From contig NZ_JBGCDL010000327.1 of assembly GCF_045105435.1 (NCBI RefSeq), positions 1-34,446 of the forward strand: 34,446 bases of DNA, read 5' to 3'. How positions within the stretch are numbered: the first letter of the stretch is position 1; every line of letters begins with the position of its first letter. The stretch is from Kordia sp045105435. GTDB taxonomy: Bacteria; Bacteroidota; Bacteroidia; Flavobacteriales; Flavobacteriaceae. Shown piece by piece: positions 25,819 through 32,949 of the stretch. The notes under the pieces are model-generated. The model was not told the origin of the DNA. It made no database searches and saw only the letters and a list, made by a program, of their open reading frames with translations. The position numbers were made by a program, and so were the translations under genes.

Positions 25819-27912
25819 ATGAAGAAGCTCATCACTAAATTATATAAAAATCAGTCGTTTATATACAAACTACTATTACACATTCTTACCACGGTATTGG
25901 TCGTTTATCTTTTCCCGAAAGGAGGAAAGTTTCAATATGAGTTTCAAAAAGGAAAACCTTGGCAATATGAAACTTTGGTAGCTCCTTTTGATTTTCCCAT
26001 AGCAAAAACAGCTAAGGAAATAGAAGAAGAAAAGGCAAAACGTACCGCTAAAGCAAAAACGTATTACGAATATAGTAGTGAAGTAGCAACTCGTGTAAAG
26101 AACAACTACGAAAAACAATTTAATCAATTATTTTCTATTGACAGTCTTATCAATACAGGCGGATTTAACAACTTAAAACGTAAAACAAGTCAGTTACTAG
26201 ATAATTTTTATAGAAATGGAATCATTGAGACAATCGATGAGTCTAAATCTGATAAATTGGTAGAGCTGATTGAGAATAATGTAGATCAAGGAACCGTAAG
26301 TTACAACCGATTTATAAAGCTAAATAACCTTAGAGAGTATATTAAAAAGTTTGTAGAACGCGAAGCATTTGAAGATTACGAAACGCTTTTGTACAATCTC
26401 TTTTTTGAAATTATAGAAAGCAATGTTGAGATAAATCAAGAATATACAAACTCAGTCCTTGCAGCCGAATTGAATAAAATTACGTTGGTACGCGGAAATG
26501 TCCAAAAAGGCATTCGGATTATAGCGAAGGGAGAAGTCGTAGAAGGACAAAAACTTGAACAATTAAGTTCACTTAAAAAAGAATACGAATCGCAGGTTTG
26601 GAATGAGTCAAACTACAATTGGATTGTATTCGGATACATTATTTTAGTCGCACTTGCATTGATGATGTTGTTATTATTCATCCGAAAATACCGTCCAGAA
26701 ATCTACGAAAACAACAACAAGGTCACGTTCATTTTTATGAATATTGTATTTATGATCGTACTCACAACCTTGGTGGTAAAATATAATACAAACTACGTGT
26801 ACATAGTGCCTTTGTGTATATTGCCACTTATTTTAAAAGCATTTTTTGATGCGCGATTAGGATTGTTTGCACACGTACTTACTGTATTATTATTAGGATT
26901 TATTGTACCGAATAGCTCGGAATATATCTTTTTACAGATTATAGCAGGAATCGTTACCATTTTAACGGTCTCAGAGCTGTATAAACGTGCGAATCTCTTT
27001 ATTTCTGTCGGACAGATTACTGTGATCTACATCATTGCTTATTTTGCATTTTACATCACGCACGAAGGCGGAATTAAGTTTTCGGAAGTCTTTAGCAGAA
27101 ACGAATCTGGAAATTTACACGTCATTTGGATCTATTTCATGCAATTTACCTTATGTGGATTGGCAACTTTATTTGTGCAACCGTTAATTTATATTTACGA
27201 AAAAATGTTTGGACTGGTGTCAGATGTATCGCTGTTGGAACTTTCGGATACCAATTCAAAACTATTGAAACGACTTGCAAACGAAGCACCAGGAACCTTT
27301 CATCATTCGCTTCAAGTAGCAAATCTAGCGGAAGCGGCAGCAAGTGAAATAGGCGCAAACACGATGTTGGTGAGAGTAGGAGCGTTGTATCATGACATTG
27401 GAAAAATGACCAATCCGACGTTTTTCATTGAAAATCAGGCAACTTCGGTAAATCCGCATGACGAATTGGCGCCAGATGAAAGTGCTAAAACCATTATTGA
27501 TCATGTATTGGATGGAATTGAAATTGCAAAAAGCAACAAATTACCAGACAGAATCATTGATTTCATTCGTACACATCACGGAACTTCTACAGTATATTAT
27601 TTCTATCAAAAAGCTAAAGAATTGGATGAAGACATAGCGATAGAAAAATTTCAATATCCAGGACCGATTCCATTTTCAAAAGAAACGGCAATTTTGATGA
27701 TGGCAGATTCGGTAGAAGCGGCTTCTAAAAGTTTAAAAGAACCAACATCACAAAAAATAGATCAATTCGTAGAACGCATTATAGACAAGCAAATGGAAGC
27801 ACAACAATTTATGAATGCTGACATTACTTTAAAAGAAATTGTAACCATAAAAAAAGTGCTCAAAAAGAAGCTAAACAACATCTATCATTTACGAATTGAA
27901 TATCCTGAGTAA
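25819..27912 (+). CDS. Membrane HD-domain phosphohydrolase, PgpH/7TMR-HDED type
   Basis: The 697-aa protein has an N-terminal membrane anchor (about 14-33), a large extracytoplasmic domain (about 40-260, the 7TMR-HDED region), seven or so membrane helices (about 265-460), and a cytoplasmic HD domain (about 480-690). The metal ligands are visible in GTFHHSLQVANLAEAA and VGALYHDIGKM (HD pair), followed by HGTSTVYYFY. Listeria PgpH, with the same architecture, hydrolyses cyclic di-AMP, so that is the likely activity; the sequence alone does not prove it. It is preceded by an inverted repeat plus -7 element, and the tRNA cluster follows on the same strand. Confidence 0.92.
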   Translation: MKKLITKLYKNQSFIYKLLLHILTTVLVVYLFPKGGKFQYEFQKGKPWQYETLVAPFDFPIAKTAKEIEEEKAKRTAKAKTYYEYSSEVATRVKNNYEKQFNQLFSIDSLINTGGFNNLKRKTSQLLDNFYRNGIIETIDESKSDKLVELIENNVDQGTVSYNRFIKLNNLREYIKKFVEREAFEDYETLLYNLFFEIIESNVEINQEYTNSVLAAELNKITLVRGNVQKGIRIIAKGEVVEGQKLEQLSSLKKEYESQVWNESNYNWIVFGYIILVALALMMLLLFIRKYRPEIYENNNKVTFIFMNIVFMIVLTTLVVKYNTNYVYIVPLCILPLILKAFFDARLGLFAHVLTVLLLGFIVPNSSEYIFLQIIAGIVTILTVSELYKRANLFISVGQITVIYIIAYFAFYITHEGGIKFSEVFSRNESGNLHVIWIYFMQFTLCGLATLFVQPLIYIYEKMFGLVSDVSLLELSDTNSKLLKRLANEAPGTFHHSLQVANLAEAAASEIGANTMLVRVGALYHDIGKMTNPTFFIENQATSVNPHDELAPDESAKTIIDHVLDGIEIAKSNKLPDRIIDFIRTHHGTSTVYYFYQKAKELDEDIAIEKFQYPGPIPFSKETAILMMADSVEAASKSLKEPTSQKIDQFVERIIDKQMEAQQFMNADITLKEIVTIKKVLKKKLNNIYHLRIEYPE

Positions 27913-27983
27913 TCAGTAGATAATTGAAAACTAAATTATTGCAAAAAAAATAGTAAAAAAAGACTAAAAAAACACGTAAATAG

Positions 27984-28014
27984 TTGCTTCATAAAAAATG
28001 AACTGTTACATTTG
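27984..28014 (+). promoter_or_regulatory. Promoter of the tRNA cluster
   Basis: TTG (27984-27986), 20 nt, then TACATTTG (28007-28014) matches the Bacteroidota promoter consensus. It lies 51 bp before the first tRNA, placing the start near 28021. Confidence 0.7.
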
Positions 28015-28064
28015 CAACCGCAATTTAACGATTGCGTAAGTTCTTAAACTCAATAAGAAATACT

Positions 28065-28153
28065 GGAGAGGTGCCTGAGTGGCCGAAAGGAGCGGTTTGC
28101 TAAATCGTCGTACTTAGAAATAGGTACCCAGGGTTCGAATCCCTGTCTCTCCG
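28065..28153 (+). tRNA. tRNA-Ser (anticodon GCT)
   Basis: This 89-nt type II tRNA has acceptor stem ggagagg/tctctcc, a long variable arm (gtacttagaaataggtac), T-loop GGTTCGAATCC and anticodon GCT in the loop ttgctaa. It reads AGC/AGU. CCA is not encoded; the discriminator base is G. Confidence 0.95.
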
Positions 28154-28182
28154 CTTTTTTTAAATTATTAGATAACTTTTTT

Positions 28183-28257
28183 CGGGGTGTAGCGTAGCCC
28201 GGTTATCGCGCCGCGTTTGGGACGCGGAGGTCGCAGGTTCGAATCCTGCCACCCCGA
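28183..28257 (+). tRNA. tRNA-Pro (anticodon TGG)
   Basis: This 75-nt cloverleaf has acceptor stem cggggtg/caccccg, anticodon TGG in the loop tttggga, and T-loop ggttcgaatcc. CCA is not encoded. It lies 29 bp after tRNA-Ser. Confidence 0.95.
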
Positions 28258-28272
28258 CTACATTAGAGTTAC

Positions 28273-28346
28273 GGGCTCGTAGCTCAGCTGGATAGAGCAC
28301 CTCCCTTCTAAGGAGGCGGTCATAGGTTCGAATCCTATCGGGCTCA
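28273..28346 (+). tRNA. tRNA-Arg (anticodon TCT)
   Basis: This 74-nt cloverleaf has anticodon TCT (loop cttctaa between cctcc and ggagg). The acceptor stem gggctcg/cgggctc pairs with two G-U wobbles. CCA is not encoded. It is last in the tRNA operon, followed directly by a terminator. Confidence 0.95.
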
Positions 28347-28348
28347 CA

Positions 28349-28388
28349 AAAGCGGACAAATTAACATTATTGTTTTTTTGTCCGCTTT
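28349..28388 (+). terminator. Terminator of the tRNA operon
   Basis: A 12-bp stem, aaagcggacaaa/tttgtccgcttt, encloses a 16-nt AT-rich loop and continues into a T-run. It starts 3 bp after tRNA-Arg. Confidence 0.88.
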
Positions 28389-28446
28389 TTTTATTGCTAA
28401 AACTTATTGAAAGTGAGTGTGTTAATTCAAATACAGAATTTACTTT

Positions 28447-28881
28447 AGTGGTTCGAACTATCTAAACTATTTTTTTGAATTTCTTGCTGTATTCCTTTTT
28501 TCTCGTCGTTGAATTTCTTTGAAAACTTTTGATATAAGTTTCCATCAATTTCGCTAATTACAAAGCGTTCTTCAATCTTATTGATCTTTTTATCAATAGT
28601 CTCAAACTATACTTTAAACGTTCTGTATTGTCTTCATTAGAAGTATTGAAATACTCAAACGTATATTTTAATTGTGTTTTTAACGGAACGATTAATTTTT
28701 CATCTATCTGATATATGTTTAATATATCCGAAAACTTATTGTGTAAGTCATTAGCGTTTTTAGTACAAGGACAAAAAAAGGACCAAGTGAGCGTTGCGAG
28801 CCAAGACTTTGCATTTGCAACGTTCCCATACTCAGGATCACGAAGAAATCCTAATTTTACTATGTTGAGCTTACTCAACAT
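28447..28881 (-). pseudogene. Decayed C-terminal remnant of a serine recombinase
   Basis: An open frame of 107 codons (28558-28881) contains FFCPCTKNANDLHNKF, which resembles the end of the recombinase zinc-ribbon region. Near 28600 its frame breaks. The neighbouring frame continues with a coiled-coil segment (ETIDKKINKIEERFVIS, EIDGNLYQKFSKKF), and after a second shift the first frame ends with IQQEIQKNS...SSN and TAA at 28447. This order is typical of the long C-terminal tail of large serine recombinases in this phylum. The catalytic N-terminal domain is absent. The first ~30 codons (above about 28785) lie in a repeat hairpin and probably were never coding. Recognition is from pattern only. 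Confidence 0.5.
28862..28881. repeat. Intergenic hairpin repeat
   Basis: The stem is ATGTTGAG/CTCAACAT with a ctta loop, followed by tttcgacttagctcaatgtga, which resembles the common Flavobacteriaceae intergenic repeat with a 'tcgact..gctcaatgtgac' core. It contains the apparent start codon of the recombinase remnant. Confidence 0.55.
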
Positions 28882-29032
28882 TTCGACTTAGCTCAATGTG
28901 ATGTGCTTTGAAAAAGACTCAATTATTCTAGTGATAAGGTTTTGTATTTGCTATTACTTCATTTCAATGTCAAAATAATACTCTTCATCAGTCATCCAAA
29001 ACCACATTTTAGTAATTCTATACAGATTCATT

Positions 29033-29040
29033 TATATTTG
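29033..29040 (+). promoter_or_regulatory. -7 element upstream of the lipoprotein gene
   Basis: TATATTTG matches TAnnTTTG and lies 26 bp before ATG 29067. A -33 TTG is not present at optimal spacing; only a TTT lies 22 bp upstream. Confidence 0.45.
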
Positions 29041-29066
29041 CTAACAGACATACCAAAAACTACAAA

Positions 29067-29453
29067 ATGAACTTTCGATTATTTATTTATGCTTTTGTAA
29101 TTGCTGCTTTTTTTGCTTGCGATCAGAAAGAAAAGAAAACAAATACAGCTACTGAAACAACTCAAAAAGAAACAGTTGGTTTAACGAATGGACGTTGGAT
29201 AAACACAAGAGATGAAAATTCGGGAATTGAGATTAACGATGGAAAATTTTATATGTTCAATAAAGTGGGTGATAAAACTGTTACAACAACATACACTTAC
29301 AAACTAGATGAAAAAGATGGAATTGAATATTTGAATTTAAAAAATGATGCAGACGACATTTTAGTTTACGGATTGCTAGAATATTCAGATGAAAGTCTGG
29401 TGTTGAGTTATTTGAATCGTGGAAGCACATTAACCTATCGCAAAGAAAAATAA
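29067..29453 (+). CDS. Small hypothetical lipoprotein, 128 aa
   Basis: A lipoprotein signal (MNFRLFIYAFVIAAFFAC, lipidation at Cys18) is followed by a Lys/Thr-rich linker. A beta-rich domain of about 90 residues comes next: GLTNGRWINTRDENSGIEINDGKF..., then alternating strands to STLTYRKEK. The pattern resembles small lipocalin-like or META-like lipoproteins, but I cannot name a family. It ends 3 bp before the YdeI-like gene, so the two are probably co-transcribed. Confidence 0.8.
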   Translation: MNFRLFIYAFVIAAFFACDQKEKKTNTATETTQKETVGLTNGRWINTRDENSGIEINDGKFYMFNKVGDKTVTTTYTYKLDEKDGIEYLNLKNDADDILVYGLLEYSDESLVLSYLNRGSTLTYRKEK

Positions 29454-29456
29454 AGA

Positions 29457-29930
29457 ATGATTCATAAAGGAAAACAACTTCTACAGAAAAGAGGAAGCTA
29501 TTATCATTTGGAAATAGCTGCTGCACTTGTGAACACATTTGAGAAAAAAAGCGCCACACGATTGATTTGTACAATTGATGCTAAAGTGACTTTACGCTGT
29601 GGATTGAATCATTTAGGAAACGGTCATTTTTACATTATGCTTGCCAAACGATATATTAAAGAAATAGGGAAGGAAGCAGGCGAAACCATTTCATACGAAC
29701 TTGAAATTGACCCAAATCCGCTTGGCGTAGAAATCCCAGAAGTTTTAGAAGTGTTTTTAGCACAAGATCCCGAAGGAGAAAGTATTTATAATAAATTAAC
29801 CGACGGACGAAAACGTACCTTAATTTTTAGTGTGCTGCGTATCAAAAATGTAGATAAACAGGTAGAAACAATTCTAAATTTTTTACAAACGGAACACCAA
29901 AAACAACGCGCCAAGAAAAGTAATTGGTAA
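29457..29930 (+). CDS. YdeI/OmpD-associated family protein with DUF1905-like domain
   Basis: The 157-aa cytoplasmic protein has a DUF1905-like beta domain in residues about 35-100 (AKVTLRCGLNHLGNGHFYIMLAKRYIKE, then AGETISYELEID). Helical segments typical of the YdeI/OmpD-associated C-terminus follow (EVLEVFLAQDPEG, then LTDGRKRTLIFSVLRIKNVDKQVETILNFL). Some family members have been linked to bacteriocin or peptide tolerance, but the biochemical role is not established. It lies between the lipoprotein (3-bp gap) and the membrane protein (9-bp gap) in an apparent operon. Confidence 0.75.
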   Translation: MIHKGKQLLQKRGSYYHLEIAAALVNTFEKKSATRLICTIDAKVTLRCGLNHLGNGHFYIMLAKRYIKEIGKEAGETISYELEIDPNPLGVEIPEVLEVFLAQDPEGESIYNKLTDGRKRTLIFSVLRIKNVDKQVETILNFLQTEHQKQRAKKSNW

Positions 29931-29939
29931 ACTTGATAT

Positions 29940-30743
29940 ATGACAGAATTTACAGAACGTTACAAAAAATTGCCCCAAGAAGAATTACTAGATATTATTT
30001 CAAATGCTTCTAAGTATCAGTCAATTGCGGTAGATACAGCAAAAAAAGAACTGTTATCTCGTGGAGTTTTAGAAGAACACTTAGATGAATTAATAGCTCA
30101 GAATATAGAAGATACGAAGCAACAACAAAAACTTCTTCAAGAAAAACAACAAAAAAAAGATGCCATAACAAAAGCTATTTTTGATCCTATAAATCCTTTA
30201 CTAGAAGGATTGGGATACCATGAACGACAAACTCGTTTTATGAGTTGGATTTTTACGGGAATTGGGCTGTATGTAGCTTTTGTTTTTATACGTGTCTTTG
30301 TACAATACTATTCATTGATTGTAAGATTTTCATCATCAATTTTTTCAGTAGATTTTAGTGAAAGTTATATATTATTATTGTACCTACTATATTTAATTCC
30401 AATTATTGTTGGTCCTATCTTGTTTTGGAAACGGACACAATTTGGATGGATTTTAGTAACATTTACTATTGTTTCAGGAGTCTTAAGTAATGTTTTTGAT
30501 TTTATTTATTATGCAAATTTACCTTATTTCCGATTTGAGCAAATGATAGATAGATTTATGATGTCTAATTTGAATATAGTTCTATTCTTGGTGTGCGTAT
30601 TTTTCTTTATTTATAGTTGGAATTTTTTAGTAAAAAGAAAAACGAAGGCTGTTTTTAATGTTACTAAAATTGGTTCTATTTTAACATTCATAGTCGCATT
30701 AGCATTGCAAGTAGCACTTTGGTATCCATTATTTATACACTAA
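29940..30743 (+). CDS. Hypothetical multi-pass membrane protein, 267 aa
   Basis: Residues 1-75 are soluble and helical, with a Gln/Lys-rich coiled-coil stretch (QQQKLLQEKQQKK). About five hydrophobic helices follow, near 100-122, 143-165, 170-190, 213-228 and 242-262. No catalytic motif is visible and I do not recognise the family. The N-terminal YKKLPQEELLDIISNASKYQSIAVDTAKKELLSRG resembles the short helical repeat found at the front of several Bacteroidota membrane proteins of unknown function. It is third in the lipoprotein/YdeI-like operon. Confidence 0.78.
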   Translation: MTEFTERYKKLPQEELLDIISNASKYQSIAVDTAKKELLSRGVLEEHLDELIAQNIEDTKQQQKLLQEKQQKKDAITKAIFDPINPLLEGLGYHERQTRFMSWIFTGIGLYVAFVFIRVFVQYYSLIVRFSSSIFSVDFSESYILLLYLLYLIPIIVGPILFWKRTQFGWILVTFTIVSGVLSNVFDFIYYANLPYFRFEQMIDRFMMSNLNIVLFLVCVFFFIYSWNFLVKRKTKAVFNVTKIGSILTFIVALALQVALWYPLFIH

Positions 30744-30817
30744 TCTAATACTGTCAAAACAGTACCGAAGCTACTAATTCTTCTTCGTTGGCATCTGTTT
30801 TAAGAATTAAGTTAATT

Positions 30818-31309
30818 ATGTACAAAACATTCAAAAAAATAAAGGAAAGTCTGTATGATTCCTGTAATTTTCAGTTGTCAAACTTTCGTTTAGAAGCAGA
30901 AAGTAGTGCGTATGAAGCGTGTTCGTTTCAACTTGAAACTTCTCATATAATTTGCAGAACAGCAAAAATTACACCTAAAAAAGTTGGACAATTTGTTACG
31001 ATTTGGAAACGAAATTCAGAAGGAATTACAGCACCTTTTCACGAAACTGATGCATTCGATTTTATTGTAATTAATGTGGAAAAGGAACAACAATTGGGAC
31101 AATTTGTATTCCCAAAATCAGTATTGATTCAAAAACGAATTGTTGCTACCGAATTAAAAGATGGAAAACGCGGAATTAGAGTATATCCAGCTTGGGACAA
31201 ACCTAAAAGTATACAAGCAATCAAAACTCAAAAATGGCAATTGCAGTATTTTGTGATGATGGATACAGCGGAAACTTTATCACGTACGTATTTGTTATAT
31301 AACCTTTAA
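30818..31309 (+). CDS. MepB-like protein
   Basis: From ATG 30818 the protein is 163 aa (MYKTFKKIKESLYDSC); an in-frame TTG at 30788 would add ten residues unlike the family. It resembles MepB along its length: the central FVTIWKRNSEGITAPF, DAFDFIVINV and GQFVFPKSVLIQKRI segments, and a C-terminal GKRGIRVYPAWDKP near the end. MepB is encoded beside the MepA multidrug pump in Staphylococcus, but its own role is unknown. Its stop codon overlaps that of the convergent zinc-ribbon gene by 3 bp. Confidence 0.78.
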   Translation: MYKTFKKIKESLYDSCNFQLSNFRLEAESSAYEACSFQLETSHIICRTAKITPKKVGQFVTIWKRNSEGITAPFHETDAFDFIVINVEKEQQLGQFVFPKSVLIQKRIVATELKDGKRGIRVYPAWDKPKSIQAIKTQKWQLQYFVMMDTAETLSRTYLLYNL

Positions 31310-31536
31310 TTCTTGCTTCTAGCACAATTAGAACACCACCAATATTCTTGAGTAGCATCTTTTAGTTTTGTTGCTGTCTTTTTTTCACAAGTATCACAAT
31401 TTTGCACATTAGCTTCATTTTCAAAAGCTTCATAAAAACAATTATAACAACCCCAAATTGTGAATGTAGATAGTTCATCATCCATTCGCCAAGTAAATGA
31501 ATCTTTTTTACAGTTAGGACAGATTTGTGTTGCCAT
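31306..31536 (-). CDS. Small zinc-ribbon protein, 76 aa
   Basis: Eight of the nine cysteines form four CxxC knuckles (CPNC, CYNC, CDTC, CSNC), so two zinc-ribbon sites are likely. It has no membrane segment or signal. It starts 2 bp after the stop of the truncated histidine kinase on the same strand, so it belongs to that operon. The function is unknown; it could bind protein or nucleic acid. Its 3' end overlaps the end of the convergent mepB-like gene. Confidence 0.78.
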   Translation of the reverse strand: MATQICPNCKKDSFTWRMDDELSTFTIWGCYNCFYEAFENEANVQNCDTCEKKTATKLKDATQEYWWCSNCARSKN

Positions 31537-31538
31537 GA

Positions 31539-32507
31539 TTATATAGTTTGAAAACTTAACGTAAACATCGTTAATCCGTTTTCTGATTTAAAGAAAATAG
31601 TGCCGTCATGCGCTTCTACAATACTTTTTGTAAGTGTTAAACCAATTCCCGAACCTTCTTTTCGAGTCGTAAAATACGGAATAAAAATATTGTTTTTTAT
31701 CTTCTGTGAAATTCCAATTCCATTGTCGGAAACAGTTAAGTGAATGCGATTGTTAACGGAATTAATAGTTACCGTAATTTCAGGTTTGTCTGTTTCTTTA
31801 ATGGCGTACAAACAGTTTGAAATTAGATTGATAACAACTTGTTCCAATTGTTGTTTGTCAGCTACTAATTGAATGTTTTCTTCAGATTGAAAGTCAAGCT
31901 GAATATTCTTTTCTTTGAATTCTTGCGCGAATAAATCCAACGTTTGTTGCACGGTTTCTGTAAAGTTGATTTTCTTTTTTTCGGGCAATGGCAATTCTGC
32001 TAATTGGCGATAGGTAGTTACAAAATTATTCAAATGTGACGAACGTTTTTTAATAATTTTTAAACCTTGCGATAATTCTGATAATGTATCTTCATCAGGT
32101 TCATCTTGCAGTAACGAATCTAAGTTTTCCGCCAAACTACTAATCGGCGTAATGGTGTTGATAATTTCGTGCGACATCACGGTCATCAACTTATACCAAG
32201 ATTCCTTTTCTTTCTTATCAATCAATTGTTGAATAGTTTCCATGGTCACCATCAAATATTCAAATTCGTTGGTATGTGTCACAGAAGTTTTTAAAAAAAA
32301 CGATTCTACTTGATCGTTTACAGTCAGTGAAATGGTATGTTTTACACGTTTCCAAGGAGTTGTATAAATAATAGCTACCAAAGGCGTAATTTTACTTTTT
32401 AACAACTTCCAATTGTAAAACTTCGGAATCTGAAAGAAATCCACAAAAGCTTTATTCAACTGAAATACTTCAATATTTTCATTTGCATCCTTTCGGAGAA
32501 TTAACAC
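31539..32507 (-). pseudogene. Histidine kinase, N-terminally truncated
   Basis: The 322-codon frame holds a PAS-like segment (about 1-90), a HisKA domain with the phospho-acceptor His113 in MSHEIINTITP, and an HATPase domain with DNGIGI and GSGIGLTLTKSIVEAHDG. Periplasmic sensor and membrane helices are missing. The only plausible starts are GTG 32507 or codons further inside, yet similarity-looking sequence (NKQVIFTNIIESLTLG) continues upstream of the GTG as far as 32555, where a TGA blocks it. This indicates that the 5' part of the gene was removed. A soluble kinase core might still be translated after the short regulator ORF. It may retain ATPase and autokinase activity, but it has no visible input domain. 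Confidence 0.8.
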
Positions 32508-32523
32508 ACCAAGCGTTAAACTC

Positions 32524-32784
32524 TCAATAATATTGGTGAAAATGACTTGTTTGTTTCACATGTTGCAACCAGTACAAACCTTCTTTTCCGTCTTCAAAGC
32601 CAATGCGGTAATTCATATCTAACAAAACCACATCAAAGGTTTGAGAAGTGATATAATTGCTAATCTTTTTAGGATTGTTTGTGGTGATAATTTCCGTAAA
32701 ATATTTCTTCAAGCTAATGCGTGCCGAGAATAAAATATCGTCGTCATCATCGACAATTAATATGGAAGCTTCTTTTTTTCTCAT
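32524..32784 (-). pseudogene. Response regulator truncated in its receiver domain
   Basis: The 86-codon ORF encodes the first two thirds of a receiver domain: the acidic cluster VDDDDD (11-16), the phospho-acceptor Asp56 in VVLLDMNY, and RIGFEDGKEGLYWLQHVKQ. The sequence then becomes TSHFHQYY and stops at 32524. The conserved Thr/Ser and Lys of the receiver, and any AAA+ and DNA-binding domains, are absent. The DMNYRIGFEDGKEGLYWL stretch is typical of NtrC-type sigma-54 regulators in Flavobacteriaceae, about 450 aa long. The remaining piece overlaps the out-of-frame kinase sequence, which points to a fusion deletion at about 32546-32570. Confidence 0.8.
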
Positions 32785-32813
32785 AGTACATAGTTAGTAA
32801 GATGTTTGATAAT

Positions 32814-32840
32814 GAACAAAAAAATGTTCGAAAATGAACA
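32814..32840. promoter_or_regulatory. Alternating GAACA/TGTTC array, probable upstream activating site
   Basis: GAACA (32814-32818), TGTTC (32825-32829) and GAACA (32836-32840) recur every 11 bp, giving the palindrome TGTTC-N6-GAACA plus one extra half site on the same helix face. It lies 64-90 bp upstream of the sigma-54 promoter, where an NtrC-type activator would bind. Confidence 0.6.
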
Positions 32841-32903
32841 CTTCGAAAAATGACTTATTTCTTAAAGATTTGATTTTCAGTTTTTTGAGTGTTTATTCTT
32901 TCA

Positions 32904-32920
32904 TGGCACAAGAATGGCAT
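32904..32920 (+). promoter_or_regulatory. Sigma-54 promoter of the efflux adaptor gene
   Basis: TGGCAC-N5-TGGCA differs from the consensus TGGCAC-N5-TTGCW at one position, and the GG and GC pairs are spaced correctly. Transcription would start near 32931. This excludes the in-frame ATG at 32914, which lies within the promoter, and fixes the start at ATG 32950. Confidence 0.78.
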
Positions 32921-32949
32921 TCTATCTATCAAACAAAATAAAAGTACAG

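Noticed and set aside
28449..28468. ggttcgaactatc resembles the tRNA-Arg 3' end (ggttcgaatcctatc) and could be a degenerate attachment repeat
   Set aside because: The match is short and gapped, and the bases fall in the conserved SSN codons at the end of the recombinase tail, so similarity is best explained by coding sequence.
32914..32949. Upstream in-frame ATG for the efflux adaptor adding 12 residues
   Set aside because: It lies inside the sigma-54 promoter, upstream of the predicted transcription start, so it cannot be on that transcript.
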